Shown piece after piece: positions 25,838 to 40,900 of a stretch of DNA of 64,000 bases. Position 1 is the first letter of the stretch; every line of letters begins with the position of its first letter. The stretch is from Dipetalonema caudispina (Eukaryota; Nematoda; Chromadorea; Rhabditida; Onchocercidae): positions 124,001-188,000 of the forward strand of contig JABVXV010000024.1 in assembly GCA_013365325.1 (NCBI GenBank), written 5' to 3'. The translations under genes and the position numbers were made by a program. The notes under the pieces are model-generated. The model was not told where the DNA came from, ran no database searches, and worked only from the letters and a program-made list of their open reading frames with translations.

Positions 25838-28800
25838 CGATTCATTCGTTTGAAATACAAAAAAGTGATTGGGATGGTACTCAATTCAACATGTTGAAGA
25901 AATGGGATGTACAATGTTGAGTGACAAGGACGATTAAAACTGGTCAATAATTGTCATGCAATTGATAGGAATGCACAGGACAGCATGTAAACAATATCTA
26001 ATAGACTGCGGGATAGTTAAACAGATCGGAGATTCGGGAAGAAGAGGAATCGGTAGTGAAAAGATAGTGAAACGATAATGTGTCATTGTAAAATATGCTG
26101 TTAATGTAATGTACGAATGATCAATATTATATTTATTCTTTTGAATTTCAAATAATTTTTATTAATTTTGTTATTTTCAAGTTAGAAATTGGTTAACAAA
26201 TGATAAGGGATGAGAAATTAGGAGATAAGGAATAGATTAATTTGGTTATTTCTTAAAATTGCAACTATTGCCTACTTTTCATGATGATTTTTTGAGAATT
26301 ATTTGGAACATTAAAAAATCGATCAAAGAAGTGATCTTTTCAATATATTTTTGAATGATGCAATTAATTTCCCATATAATAATCTAATTAAATAGCCTAA
26401 TAAAATGCTTTGGTAGACACTTCATCTTGCATTACATTTAATAAGCCAAGATAATAGTTTGTAGAATTTCGAAGGTAAAGCACTTGAAAATTTTGTTTTA
26501 TACGGTATGAAGTAATTGTCGAGAACAAAAAAAAAAAAAAAAAAAAAGAAAAAAGAAAGAAGCGAGATGATGATTTATGGCCTGTTGGAAATTAATGTGA
26601 ATTAGTTGGCGCCATGAATAATCTTCATCATTTAACCGTTTTGACCTTCATCATGTATTGTAAGCGATGAACGATTATTGCCATCGATCTGATTTATATT
26701 TTATCAAGTGAGCACAGAAAATGCAGCAACTCTTTTAATCGCATATCGTATAATTTTTGTCTCTTTCGTAGAAAATTTCAATATGCTTCTGAAAGTTTTG
26801 CATGCCTTAAATTAGTGTAAATTGAAGAAAAGCATAGTCACTGAGAAATAAATCTATGATAGAGACAAATTGGCGACTGTCACTAATTCAGACATTGTTG
26901 TTCGAGTGGTAAAATTTTTATTGATGATAAATTGTGATCCTAAGATACAAGAAGAATGAAAATTATATGGAAATAAACAAATTCAGTTGATAAAATAATC
27001 ATTCAAATTTTCACTTTAGTATCATTAAGATTTGATAATAAACGCAAGGATGAACAAGCTAAGATATTTCATCTTAGCTTCTTTTCTATGCTTATAGTTT
27101 CAATTCGTCTATATCAAATCTTTTTAAAACGTAGTCAAATGTGTTTGTCTTCTTTCTCATGAAAAATCATTCGACGATACTTATAATCGATACATCTCAT
27201 CTATTGAATTCTACTTTTTCATGATTATTTTCAAACGGATATGTAACTAATTTTACCGGTCTAAAAATAATGATAAAGTATTAATGGATATCAAATAACT
27301 ATGTGAAAAGATATTTAACTATTCCAAAATGATGATACGCATGTACAGTTTATAAGATCAGATAAACTGAATTATCCTTTGACCTATGATCGGATCATTA
27401 TTATTAGCTGAATAAAGATTATCAAAGAAACATCATGCATTTTGTTATCATTTGAAAACAACAAAATCAGTCTAATTTTTTTTTTTTTTTTTTTGTTTTC
27501 TTCTTCATATAGCTATTTATTTGAAAAATCTGAAAGAGAGAGGGAGAGAGAAAGAGAAAAAAAAAAAAGCTCAAATGACAGGAAGAAGCGACGCGATAAA
27601 TAACGTGTCAAGGGACAGCCAAGTCTTTCTCCTTCTTTCTCAGTCCCATCATAAATCTCCCTTTCCAAACCACCGTATTCTCAGCTCTAAGTAAATTCCT
27701 CCTTCCTGATTTCTCCAAAAAATGAAATTAATAGGTACGGTGTCTCTCAGTTTTTCTACGTTTATAAAATATTCATTCAAGCAGACTATTTCATTGTTTT
27801 TTTTTTTTTTTTTTTTTTTCATTTTGGAATATAAATCAGCTAAAACTTCTTCAATTTAATTAAATGATTAATTTTAATTTTACCAAATTTATACAAATCA
27901 CTTCTGAATATTTCGGAAATAGAAATGTAACATTTCATCGATTTGATCAGTGCCAGAAAATTAATAAACTATCATTTAAATCCAAAGATTTTTTTTTTTT
28001 TTTTTTTTTTTTAATAAAATTTTAAAAAAAAAAAGTTAAAATGAGAAAGTGAAGAACAAAAAAAAAAAAAAAAAAAGAAAAAGATGAAAGAAATGAGAAA
28101 GAATACAAAACTACTTTGTATCTTCTACCAAATTTCTTCTCGCATTACTTATTACTACAACTATTGAAATTATCCATATAATATTACCAATACCATATTT
28201 TTCACAATATCAAATGCTATCGTTATCATCATCAATGAAAAGCTTGCGGCTTGTCAATTTGACAGCTGTCCACTAGTACGATGCGGAACTTGATAATAGC
28301 ATAAAAGAATTTTGCGCATATATGGAAAGGAAAGAAAAAATGAGAAAAGAATGATAGATGATTTAACAGTAGTCTAATTGCGCCATCAAATGAAAAGGTT
28401 TATTAAGAGGACATAATAAGCTCTTTTAGTAGTCTTATTACTTATCCTTGTAATAAGTACATATTATCGGTATACTTCAAAAAGCATCAACATGAATTCT
28501 TCCTGTACTTTCTCATTTTCCATTAGCAAAATGACAATCATTCTTTCATCAAAAAACCCGATATCCATCTGCTTGACGAATATTCAACAGATTAAGACGA
28601 AAAATTTGTAAGCTGTTCATTAACATGCTTGTTAGAATATCAAAGAGAAAAGATATCTTTCCTACTTCATCGTGGAATTTGTTAACATATTTACATTTTA
28701 TAGTTGAAAGTACGAAAATTGAATTTGAAATATTACTTGTTAAGAGTAATTCATTCCAAAAAATGACAAAATCAATATTTGATTAAAGATTTGAGAAAAA

Positions 28801-30462
28801 AAGGAATCAATAGGATTGAGTAATAGCTAGGTCAAGCTAATTCTATTATAAGTAGAAGGCTAAGAATGGTAATCCAAAAATGATTCTAAGGACAGTGAAG
28901 GTTATCAATATTTCAGGCTAAGGCAAAATTGATAACTATTTTGAAAATGCTTTAGTCAAATTTGTGATATTTTTATTTTGGAACGAATTTTTATATGCAA
29001 ATTGTAGTTAAGCGATAATGAGCGGAGCGAACCATTGAATCAAATCAAAAAGCCCATTTTTCAATTCATTCTTCGGAACATTTGAGATATGGGACCAGTT
29101 TATTGACAAATAAAAATATGATTGAATGAAAGATGATACCTGATGTGACATCTTGTCCTTCGATATCCATGCAAATTGCCCAGAATGTGTCGTTCATCAT
29201 CATTCTTCTCAGCTAAATGTACAACTCATACCATATCTCATCATATCTTCATGATCCCACTTATCATTATTTATATTTGTGCACAAATAATATTAATAAA
29301 AAAGGAAAAACCAGGTTGCTCACCATGGAGATATATGTTAAGTAAAATTAGGCATCATTTCAACGTATTGGTTGTTTCTGTAGTTTTAAATCTTAGTGGA
29401 GAAATTATTGTAAACCATTTAAAAATTGAGGATTAAATTTAATTTTAAATCTAACTCCTGATAACATTTATTATAGGAATGCAATGGAATAATGTAAATC
29501 AGATTTTCAGAAATCATTTATAATGAAAAAATTATATTCCAAGCGTAACCATCTTATATCATTGGAAATGAGATCAAATTTTTGTTTCAATGTCAGAAAG
29601 TTATGCTAATGAATATCGATTACGACGAGTGATTAGCAGTAAAGAATTTAAAGTTAATTAAACTATGATGAAATGAAATTAATTTCACCACTAGGAATGA
29701 AATAAAGATAAATTACAATACTAAGCAATAATGTTGAGACAAAAAAAAGAGTGGGATGTTGTTTTTATTGCATTGAATTAAATTTCAACAAGAAATATCT
29801 AAAATTTATCAATGTATTCAGTGATAATATAATGGTATGAGAAGGAAGAGATTTTTGATGTTTTGAAGGTATAATATTCCTGAAATGAATAGTTTTTAAA
29901 TGAGAAATATTTTTTCTTTATCAAATAATTTAAGAATTAAATACTGAAAGAGAAACAGAAAATGGTACTTTAACGATTAATTATGTTACGTTGATAAGGA
30001 ATATAATAAGAAAGAGAAATGATAGCATTTTGAATTTTGTAAAATAATAGGAAGTTCGTTTGAAGTTACTGATACTCAAAAAGTCATTCTATTAATTAAT
30101 TTTTAAAACTAATTTCAAAACAATTTTGGTGAAAAAAAAGTATATATCAAACATCCTTTCATACTAATGCTATTGATGATAATTTAATTCGATGGGTTAC
30201 TTGAATTTTTTGTGTAAAGAGATGTGTATCAAAATGGCATTATATTTTTGTTTAGTACCGAGAAATTTCCAAACATTTTTAACTACTAATATATCAATGA
30301 GCTGGTAGATTGAAATCAATCATTTGCTGATTGAAATTATCAAGGAAATTAATTTGGGCAAATTTGATCATACACATATGCAAGTTGTACTAAAATAATG
30401 ATAATGAATTAATTTTTACAAATATTTCAACAATTACAGCAGCAAGAGTAAAATCTAAGAAA
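25837..30462. other. Gene-poor region
   Basis: No supported gene is seen. Poly-A tracts lie near 26526-26548 and 28060-28076. T tracts lie near 27478-27494, 27800-27820 and 27990-28012. A GA-rich stretch is at about 27533-27556. A GC-richer patch at 27580-27720 and another at 28235-28290 (with the palindrome GACAGCTGTC) could be regulatory. The open frame at 29176-29436 lacks any family resemblance. Confidence 0.5.
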
Positions 30463-30695
30463 ATGGCGATAATAATACTATTCGTAATGACAATTGTACT
30501 GATTGATCGAGGTTAAATAAGTTGTAAGAGCAAATAATGATGCAATAGTCAAGAAATTGATAATGATTTTCTGGTTTCTACAACGGAATCATGTCATCGA
30601 TAATCTGTTATGGCGCAATGCCGTCTACAGCAGAAATTTCAGCGGTAACGAAAATACCATTACGTTCCACTTATCATTCAACTATGATAGACTAA
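30463..30695 (+). CDS. Possible two-exon small secreted peptide, 37 residues
   Basis: This is a speculative model. The ATG at 30463 follows an ACAATTACAG acceptor-like site by 24 bases and opens a hydrophobic signal-like segment, MAIIILFVMTIVLI, ending at a possible GTTAAA donor after 30511. A CTACAG acceptor at 30629-30630 gives an in-phase second exon, 30631-30695, reading EISAVTKIPLRSTYHSTMID to a stop. Phase, signal peptide and length would fit a neuropeptide-like or effector peptide, but two short open stretches can line up by chance. Confidence 0.25.
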
Positions 30696-33600
30696 AACGT
30701 TCTATTTAAATAGTAACGTATGGGATATTTGGAAGTATAAATTTGTTATGTATTAAACGCAGATCTTTATTTAGGCTGCAAGAATTAATGAAGTATTTCT
30801 ATTCAGATAAAAGAGAGTATAACAAAGAAATGAGAAAAAAACGATATAGATGAAAATTAATTTAAAACAGGATATTATTATTAATGATATTTTATTTTAA
30901 TAAATCAAACAAACTATTCAGATCAGTATTTTTGAGTCTTATCTCTGAGATTCTATTAAAATTAAGAAAATCAAGCAAATATTATTAATTAACAGAATAA
31001 TTCCCATTGATCATCACTGTAATTTCATCTTAATAAATGTTACTAATACTATCATATGACCAACATCATTCGTATTATCAATCGAATTATATACTAAGGA
31101 AAAAAACTAATGTTACCAATCACTAATGTTATTTACAAAAGCATTTGTGATAGTCCAATTCTGGTTCTGATCGTCAGATTGTATAGCCTTTTTCATTATC
31201 GGATACTATCCAGTTTTTTCAATTTCATACCACTCAGTATGCAAAACTGTCACGTTCAATTGATCAACAACTTAATCAACAACCGATAAGATGGTACTCA
31301 TTTTAATATATGAAGACATTCGGACTCCACATTCTGTATAACTGGTTGAAATTTATAAGTTATTACATTTTTAAACGAAATTTTTCTCTGAAATGAATGT
31401 TATTTTGAGATAATTTTAAAAAATACTGTAATGGAAAACTATGTTTAAAACTAAAATCAACTTCTATGTTTAAAATATATCGTCTTTAAGAAGAGAGAAA
31501 GAGAGAAAAATGAGTTGGTTATATTCGAAATGATTTAAGGTAGTACAACAAATAGTTTTAATGATTCATTGATCTCAGTTTCAATTTAATTTATTATATG
31601 CACAAATATTCATACACTTAAATTTGCCAACCAATTATTGCTGTATCAAATTTCGATTTTAAATTTATTCAAGATTTAAATATAGTAAAGAGAAGAGAAG
31701 TACAAATTTGACACATGAAGTGAATTTATTCAGCTTTTCTTTTTTTTTTTTTTTCTTAATTGAAATCATTTTTTTACAAACCATTTCTTTCATTTTCTTT
31801 CAACTTCATCCATGAAGGATAAAATTATTGAAAAACTTCACACTCAATTACAAAATTTGTCATTTCCAGACTATACTGATAAGTTTTCGATCTCCGATCA
31901 ACAAATCGTCCCTATCATCCTCACGCCTCCCATTCTCTTCGAGATGTAACGTTTGAAAATGAGAGCAGATCCTCGTTATCATATTGTCATAGATGATGAT
32001 TATATGCAGGATGGTTGACAAATAGAAGTTTTTAGCTTATTTTGCTTGGCTTATTTTGTCCTTTGTCTAATTCTCAAACACGTAATACTTCTTCAACATC
32101 ACTTAAAATCTTAAATATGCTTTGATTTGTTTAGATTTAATAATTTTGAAAAAGCTGGCTGGTTGATGTAAAAATTACATGTACAATTTCACATCCACGC
32201 ACGTACACACACTCATACGCTCACGTAAATCTACACGTTCCGTACACTTAGGTAGTTTTTTGTTTATGATATTACAGGCCTTTCCGTGTATGCCTTTATC
32301 CCTGAAATGATCCTGTGACTTGCGTGCATAGGTGTAATTTTACGTCTAGATGACGTGAAGTACTACGTTGATTAAATTATGTGTTTTAATGCTTATTTTT
32401 GATCGTTTGGAAGTTGTTTCCGACAACAACGCCAAATAATATTTGTTGAAGACGACACTTACGCATATGTATTTTTTCAATTGCAAAATCAATTAAAAAA
32501 AGTGGGAGCGCATTTTAATAGAAGTGCTAAATGCATGTTCTGCATGCATGTAGCAGCGTGAAATGAGACTGGCTGTACAAATGAAGAGGATGGAATGTTA
32601 GCTGCATTATGTGACCTTTCGACCTATTTTAACACGCACTGCAGAGATGCAAAAGGATTCAACTGTTTTGAGTTATATTGAAAGTTACTTTGAGTTCAAA
32701 TCTAATGCAACTTTTTCAACTTGACATATTAAAATTCACCGATTTCAATAAATTTTTCCAAAAATTTCAATTTTCTGACCTTTCATTTCGTCGGTTATCA
32801 GCAGCAATGGATTAATTATCCTCAATATATGCCTTGTGATTGTGAGAATTTAAAATTAAATCAAATTGTTGTGTGTGATAGCTTTAATCGATGTCACATT
32901 GAATAACTGAGAACTTTTTTGTAATTTCTATTTAAGACCTGATTAGTAGTGAAATTGGATTGAAATGAGCCGATAGTGATTTTTTTTTTTCACAACTGTA
33001 ACCTTACCATCGAAAATAGTTTCAACATAATGGAACTTTAGAATTTCATGCACGGTATAAAAATTATTGCGAATTTAATGCTACTAACTTGTGCATTCAA
33101 TTTTCCATGGAATGAAGGAAAAAAATTGAAGTAAAGGATGAAATAACTATCTTTCAATGAAAGGATTTTTTGGAGTTCACAATCAACAAAATGGCATCAA
33201 AATATTTAAATTAATAAATAAATAATTTCAAATAAAATCTTGAAGTTACTTGTAAATTTTTGAAATCATAAATGTTTAAAATTCAATTCCGATATTGCCT
33301 ACAATTGTTACTTAATATTCCTCCCATTATTTCAATAATTCGAGGAATAATTCGTAATTAATGGATAATTCACAGGGGAAGCACATTTTTCACTACATAA
33401 TGCAAACATATATTTCTGTTATTCCATTTATACAAAAGGAGTTTCTTTTTGGTATTCTAACAGTTTACAATTTAAATTTTGATTCATTGAAATTTAACAA
33501 CATGTTCGTATCCGCTAAATATGCTTATGTACTTGGTCAAAGTGTATCAGATGATAATATCATCCGCAAATTTACCTGTGTAATATGTATTATAAGTAAA

Positions 33601-36600
33601 GATGTGATAAGTATAAAAGGAAAATGGCGCAGAATTCCTATAAAATGTGAATATGTCATCCATTGATATTCATAAAATTCATCAAACAATTGAATTTCAG
33701 ATATATCAGCCGTTTTTTTTTTAACTTCTCAAGACTGGAAGGAAGTTTTTTTTTTTTTCTTTTTATTTGAAATTTTAATAAAACTTAGGAAAAGTGCTTC
33801 TGTCATCCATTCTAAAAATTCTTGCTTGTCATATGTACATCCTTCTCACCTCGACTTTCCTGTTACAAGAAGGAAGAAATAAGAAGATCCGATGATTGTC
33901 AGTTCACAACATTATCGGATTTTAAACAGGCTGGTATATCCATCTTATATGTTTTAATAATAAAACTTGCAATTTTAATAAAACTTGCAAAAAACGTCCA
34001 ATTCATTCATTCTAAAAATTCTTTACAGAAAAAAAAAAGGAATAAAGGTAAGATAAGAATTAATGTCTACGGTAATCATAGAAAAAATGATAAAAAAATA
34101 GAAATTATGTGAAAATAAAACTAAATAATAAGTAGAAATGGAAATTAATTTGTATGAGTAATTAAAAAGTAAAAGTAATTGCAGCTGAAATGAATTTTCA
34201 ATTTTCCCACTGTCATCATGCATTGATATTAAATATGCATGTAAGGGTGTTGCACATTGTTAACTATTTTCTGATAATCAAACATCGAAGTTTGCACTAA
34301 GTATTCTTTTAAAAAACTTTCCCTTTTCTTCTTCAATTCTTTATTTGTCTAACGATGAATAAGCCAAATTGTATAGCGATGTTATCATTTGACTGAGTTA
34401 AAAATTTTAATTTATTGAAATTCGAATACATATTCGTATCTAATCATGAAAACTTCATCTTCTATTTTTTGTCCTAAAATTATTGAATATTTTAGATGTT
34501 AAGATTTTAGATTTTTAGGATTCGAAATTTTCATTTTAACACAATTTCGCTTTAGCATAAAACTGTTAAAATTCAACAGTTAAATGAAAAAAAGATAGAA
34601 AATGAAGAAATAATTTGGATGGTGGGTCATGTTTTCTTTCTCTTTTTTTTTTTTGAGGGGAAACAAACAAAACAAATTAATTTAAAAGAGAAGTAGAATT
34701 AAAATTTAATTTATGCAATATAACATTACTATTCTTGGTTAGTTCTGTTTATTTCCAGATTTTCAGGAAAAAATTTAATCTTCAGCTCTAATTAATTTTT
34801 TCTTAAATTGTCATTCGTAACTTAATTTTACTATTTAACGGAAAAACAACACAATTTTTGCCAGAAATAATATATTTCATTAACTGATAATTCGATCAGT
34901 TTCTATGTGAATTTAAAAAGCCTGATTTGTTCATTTCGCATTATTAGTATCTTAACTATTTACAACCATTTATTATTTGAGTAGTAATATTTTCATATTA
35001 TCAGCAGTAATTTAATCAACCAGTGAATTATCACTTCGTTATCTTTTAATGGAAATGAAATAATTCGTGATGAAATTTCCCAGTGAAATTGAAATAATTC
35101 ATAAAGATAATGACGAAAAATTACGTTTAAATATGTACTGCTAAATATATATTAAAAAAAAAAAAATGAGCAGCAGATGGCATAAAGAAAAAGAAATTTT
35201 CAAATGTAATTTCCTCAAAAGTACACTTTAAAAAAAAAGAGCAGTAGTTAAAAGGAATTTTATTTTATTCTTTTCTTTTTTAGATTTGCAAAATGAAAAA
35301 TGTTTCATTAGTTTAATTATGTAGGAAGGTTGCTAAGAGTTTTAAAATATGATACGATCAAAATAAGTAGATTTTCCTTACATTCATTTTTACATATTTT
35401 GTTTGATTTCAAATAGATTCTTTTTTTTTTTTTTGAGAATATTAGAAGATGCAACAGTTATTCATTCCAGATTATTGTTGATATTTCATTAATTACTAAT
35501 ATTAGATAATTTGTATTCAGTGTTGTTGTTCATGAAACTTTATAATGATTCATGTAAATATTTAATTAAAGTTTAAAAGGATTTGGCAACAAAATAGAAT
35601 AATTGAAAGGATTGGATATTATAGAAAATTTTAGTCAGTGAATTTCTTAATACTGCAAATTTTGTCTCTGTGACAAGTATCAAATTTAAAATTTGCCATC
35701 GCTAAATCTCTAAAGCATTTTATAACCAGCGATTATATCCTTATTCTTATAGTTTAATTTATTTTGTGATTTAAAATTCATTTGTATCGTTGTAAAAATC
35801 AATGCAGTGGTTTTTTTTTCCTTACTTTTAAAAAACAGCATAAAGCTGGCATAAATTTTTTACTTATTATTAATAAATTCTTGTTAATTTATATTCAGAT
35901 GAATTTGTCAACCATTTTTTTTTCTCTGAAGCTGACAAACATACATTTATACTCTTTCATTTAGATTTTATGATATGTTTCTTTCGTGCTTTGACTAATA
36001 TTCAATTATTTAATTTCAAATTCTAGCAAGCTTGAGAATTTTATGCATGCAATATTTGAATTACTTGTATTTTAAGTTCGAAAATTATTCCTAAATTAGT
36101 GTGATTAATCATTAATATGAAAGGAAATTTTAAAAAATTCTTTTTTTTTTTCAGAAATTTGCTTTGCTTCCAAATTCTAAAACAGTTAATCATCTACTTC
36201 TTAAATTAATTCGGAATTAATTAAGATAAAATCAGGGTATTTAAGGTTTAAATTTGTAATTGTTGATTTTTGTCGTGATTTAATCATGTCATATGATTGT
36301 AATCAATATATCGATTCCAATTAGCTGCTATCAGTATTATTATAATAGCATCTCTTTCTTCATATACGGAAAATTCTCAATGAAAAATTGAAATTTTATT
36401 AGTTTTTGTTGATATTATACTAATTTTCCAATTATTGACAATTTTACAATTACTTTTTTATTTGTTAGATTATTAAGAAAATTGGTATATTGTTGCAATC
36501 TGCAAAATATTACGATTATATTGTAGAAAGTGTTTTATCTGTAAATTCCATTTTCACAAATGTTGAAAAGGTTAAGATTAAAACAGAAATATTGCTTCAT

Positions 36601-37877
36601 TTTGTATCTTTTGGAAATTTCATAGTACTAAAAAGAAAGCTACTTCTCAAAATTCAAATTTAAATCCATTTAATATTTAAATAATTAATATCATAGCTTT
36701 TCTTTCCCAAAAACTTTAGAAGATGAAAGTATAGTTAAGTTAAACAAAATTTTCTTCACTAAGGACATAATGTATTCGTCACTTTTTTGGAATAATAATT
36801 ATTCGTTCTTGGTGGATTAGTCGGTTTAGCGTAGAAAATTGCTTGTTCTACAAAAATCCGGAAAACAGGATGCGTCAAGAAGTACGGAAGACAAAAAAGC
36901 GATATCATAGTGCTTCTTCATTTACCTTATGTTTATTTTTCGAATCGATTTGCAATGAATATTTGAATGGAACAAAAAGCAAAAACGAACGCCATATTTG
37001 TAATATTAGTACTTTTAGTAAACTCCTGATATTAAATTTAGTATTGGGTAAAATGATTTTGAAAATTTCAGTACTATAAATTTTTAAGCAATCATTTGTA
37101 CCTCATAATTGTCAATGAAAAACTTTTTTTTTTTTTTAAAATTATGTCTTATTGCTAATTAGCCTGCTTTTTTCTTGAAAAACTTCTATGCTGGGATTAT
37201 ATTTAACATGAAATTAATTATCTCTTTTTAATGAACTTCTGGAATGTCATTTAGAAAATAAAAACATAACAATTTGTTGTTTAAAATAGGAGGAGAAAAA
37301 TTTCGTCTTTCAATTTGAAATATGAGAATTCTCGGATCTCATCAATCCATTCATAATTCTTTTCATTCCAGTCGTGCTTATTTTTGCTTCCAAATATCAT
37401 TTTTTAATCAAAAAATTTTCTCATAAAAAAAAAAAAAGGAATTTCCTCACACTATTTTAACTATGATTATTGCAGCAATAATTTCATGTATGGTATTTGA
37501 CGATTTTAATTTACAAATTGAATGAAATTTTAGACTTCGAACCTCATGCACTAACATTTTTCTATTCCATCAATTTTTTCCATCTCTATTCAAGAAAAAT
37601 AAAAAAAAAAGCTCCATTAAAACCAATATTATTGTTTCCAGCAGCTATGTTTAAGAATTCATTTTCTTTTTCCTATTGAAACAAAAAAAAAAAAAAAAAA
37701 AAAGAACACTCAATATTTACCATTTCTTTTGGATCCTTGGAAATTAAATAAATAATACTGCAAATTCTTCAAAATGATCCAAATAATTTCAGTTGTTTGA
37801 AATAACTTACGATAAAATTTTGAAGTTCTGAATACTTAAATTGGAAAGCTATCCATTATTTGTTTATTAAACGTTAA
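30696..37877. other. Gene-poor region, middle of the desert
   Basis: No supported gene is seen. The stretch 32150-32660 is richer in G and C and in regulatory-looking motifs than its surroundings. A single ATG-to-stop frame of 101 codons at 33361-33666 is rather long for DNA this AT-rich, but resembles no known family and shows no flanking exons. Scattered T and A runs make up much of the rest. Confidence 0.5.
32612..32625 (-). promoter_or_regulatory. Possible nuclear-receptor DR2-type site
   Basis: On the minus strand AGGTCG and AGGTCA form a direct repeat separated by AA. The site lies inside a GC-richer island (about 32150-32660) that also contains paired ACGTC/TGACGT motifs near 32340-32360 and repeated ATGCATGT near 32530-32555. 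No gene lies within 10 kb on either side except the speculative peptide at 30463. Confidence 0.3.
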
Positions 37878-37905
37878 TACTACTACTACTACTACTACTA
37901 CTACT
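37878..37905. repeat. ACT trinucleotide microsatellite
   Basis: A pure ACT/TAC repeat of about nine units. Confidence 0.9.
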
Positions 37906-40900
37906 TGGCACTATTGCAAAAGCAGCCTAGTAGATAACATAATATTGTTTAATCAATATAAGAGATTTTTTACTTATATATAATAAATGTGATGTTTTGT
38001 TTATGTTACTTCATTACAATATGTACATGGATTTGGCTACTGTAGTAATAACTTGGCTGATTAGGTTGAAAAGTAAGGCTTATATCTATTGTATTTAATG
38101 TAGCTTAATTTATTCCTTTCTTCAACTATAATAATAATGACCTATTTTGCATAATGAATGGTTGTTCTTTCATACATAGTCTTTTCTAGGAGCAAAAGCC
38201 AAATGAGCTTTTATATGGCTATTAAATTGCTTTTCATGAATTAGTTTTTTTAGACTTATTTTTTTAAAAGAGAATAAATCTAAAAGAAACCGATAACATT
38301 CGTATTTTCCATAACATTACTTCATTGCTCTTAAGGACTATCTTTAGAATGATTTCAAATAAAAGATCAAAAATAGCATGCGAGAGAAACCCGAAGCTTT
38401 GGTACTAAGTAAAAGATCCCCAGGCCTTAGATAAGCTTCTTTTTTTTTTTATTGCTAAGAGGCTAAATATGGTTTTGTGCTATCCGTATCACATTTAAAA
38501 AAGCCAAGTAGTCTTCTCTATGTTCTTTACATTTTTCATCCTAACAATTTGTATAACTCTAATAGTCTTGGCTCTTAGACTTATCATCAAATAAAGAGAA
38601 ATATATTTAAACACACATCAAAGTTGTTTTTGTTTTTCTGAAATTGAAATGAACATCAAAATGAGAAATTCTCTGAAACAGTATAGAGCTGAAAATGGAT
38701 AGCATTTAAGTCGAATAAATTTACTTCCTGCCAATTCGGCAAAATTTAGGCTCATCTTTATTTAGTCTAAATTTTGCTATTTTTTTTTTCAAGCTAGAGA
38801 TTTATGTTTATATAAAAAAAAATTAGTGCTTAATTAAATATTGCAAAGCTTTTGATAGTTGAAGGATTGCATTATCCATTTGAAGACATTGAGCGTGACA
38901 TAAATTGCCATTTTTGAAATGTGATCGTCTCTCATCAGCAAATTTCCATTCTTGAAATGTATTCTTTTTTTGTATAATATAGCGAAAAAATTTCCATTCC
39001 TGAAATGTGATATAAGCTGATCATTAAAAGCATCGTTTTTATAAAGGATGACAAACATTGTGGCCTTATCTCTTTTAACTTCATAATTGCGTAGAAGTAT
39101 TTTTTAGATTAATAAAATACCTAACTTCCCATACATTGAATATTATTTGCGCATATTAAGGTATCCATTAGCTGAAAGAATGAAACTATAGATGTAATTG
39201 GGAAATTTCTTCATTATTGATACCAAATAGCTTAACTTAAAATACTTTCCTGGACAGATTTGCAAAATTAGACCTTTTTAAAAACTTCCTTAAACCATTG
39301 ATTTATATCTTTCCTTTTTCTATTTACCGAAATAATATTCAAAGTTAAAAATTTTAAAAAAATGTTGCAAATTAAATGTTTTACCTCTTGATTGATGAAA
39401 ATATGGAGTATGGAATTTTGTAATTTCCCTCAAAATTTTCACTAATTTCTGCTCACAACTGATTTTTAGATTTCGGAATATAAAGATATTATGAAAATGC
39501 ATATAAAGGTATTATGAAAGTTTCATCAAATTTTACTCCTAAAATTTTTCTAAAATGGTTAGCTCAATAAACATTGAATAGATCAATTTTGAGGAGATTC
39601 CATCAGCAGTCATAGCATAAAGTAACAAAATTGTGAGCTAAGGGTTAGTTATTGTTGATTCCCTGAAGGACAGGTACATATTTAGAATCATCAAGCAAAA
39701 TCTCTACCTAAAATAGTAAAAAAATCTTTGTCATTACTATTGTAAAGTTCACTTGAAAAGTTGACATGAAGACATTTTTGGGAAAAATCTATGCCACTAC
39801 GAGAATTGAGTTACCGAATTGTCTCTGTAAGTTTCTGGAAGGCTAAAAAATAAGTGTTTCTGTCCAGTGATTACTTCATCAAGTTTATCATCAAATTAAT
39901 CAGATGTTTGCTCCAGATTTTACAAACAAAAAAGATATTTTACCTAGAATGATAACCTTAATGATACATTCTTTACTTATTTGGAATCAAATGTTCCATT
40001 TCTTATCTTCTCAATTCTATAATCATTTCTATCAACTGTAACAAGTAAGCCTGAAATATTAGGCCTCTTTTTACATTTTAACATATTGTTCCATACATTC
40101 TGTTTGCTTTTTAAAAACACAACAAGAAGTTTTTTTTGCAGCCATCAAATGTAGCATAAATTATTAATTTCTACTCCATACTGATATTGTTCATAAATTA
40201 CAAACTTTCTTGATGACTGTCACTATTATTAAATAATTGGTATTTATCAAATAATTATTTAAAATATAAACACAAAAAAATACAATTTTAATCGTAAAAT
40301 TGATTGTATGAGGAATATTGCTTCATAAAATTTCACTCGAAAGTTTAAAATCTATTCAATGAAATTTAAACTCCAGCTAACCGTACTAAATATATATTCT
40401 GATTTCTGAGTAAATTCTTTCGAATATTTCAAATGAGTAATAAGGTACCAGATGCTACGACGGTATGATATACTTCCTCAGTCATCAACAATAGCAGTTA
40501 ATATTATCATATTTACCTAATTCACTCAACATATAACTGCAATTCTAATCTATGAAATTCCTCATATATTTTTAACTTATCGCCAAATTTAGTTTTAATT
40601 TAATTTTAATCGTTGAATAGTTTGCAAGAGATACTTTTTTTTTTAGTTAACAAATCACTATGATATTCGTTAATTTGATTTCATAAATGACATTTATAAA
40701 GAATAGGAATTTCAATTTCCTTCAAGTATTGCTGTTGATATTTGATGATTATTGCCCTTCATTTGCTTAAATTTTAGTAACACTCGAAATAGCAATGATG
40801 AAATTTGGATTATGTGGGATTTTTATTGTTAACGGTACTATGATGTCATTACAAGAAGATTCAAGAATTGAAGTAAAGGATTTATCAACAAAAATATTAT

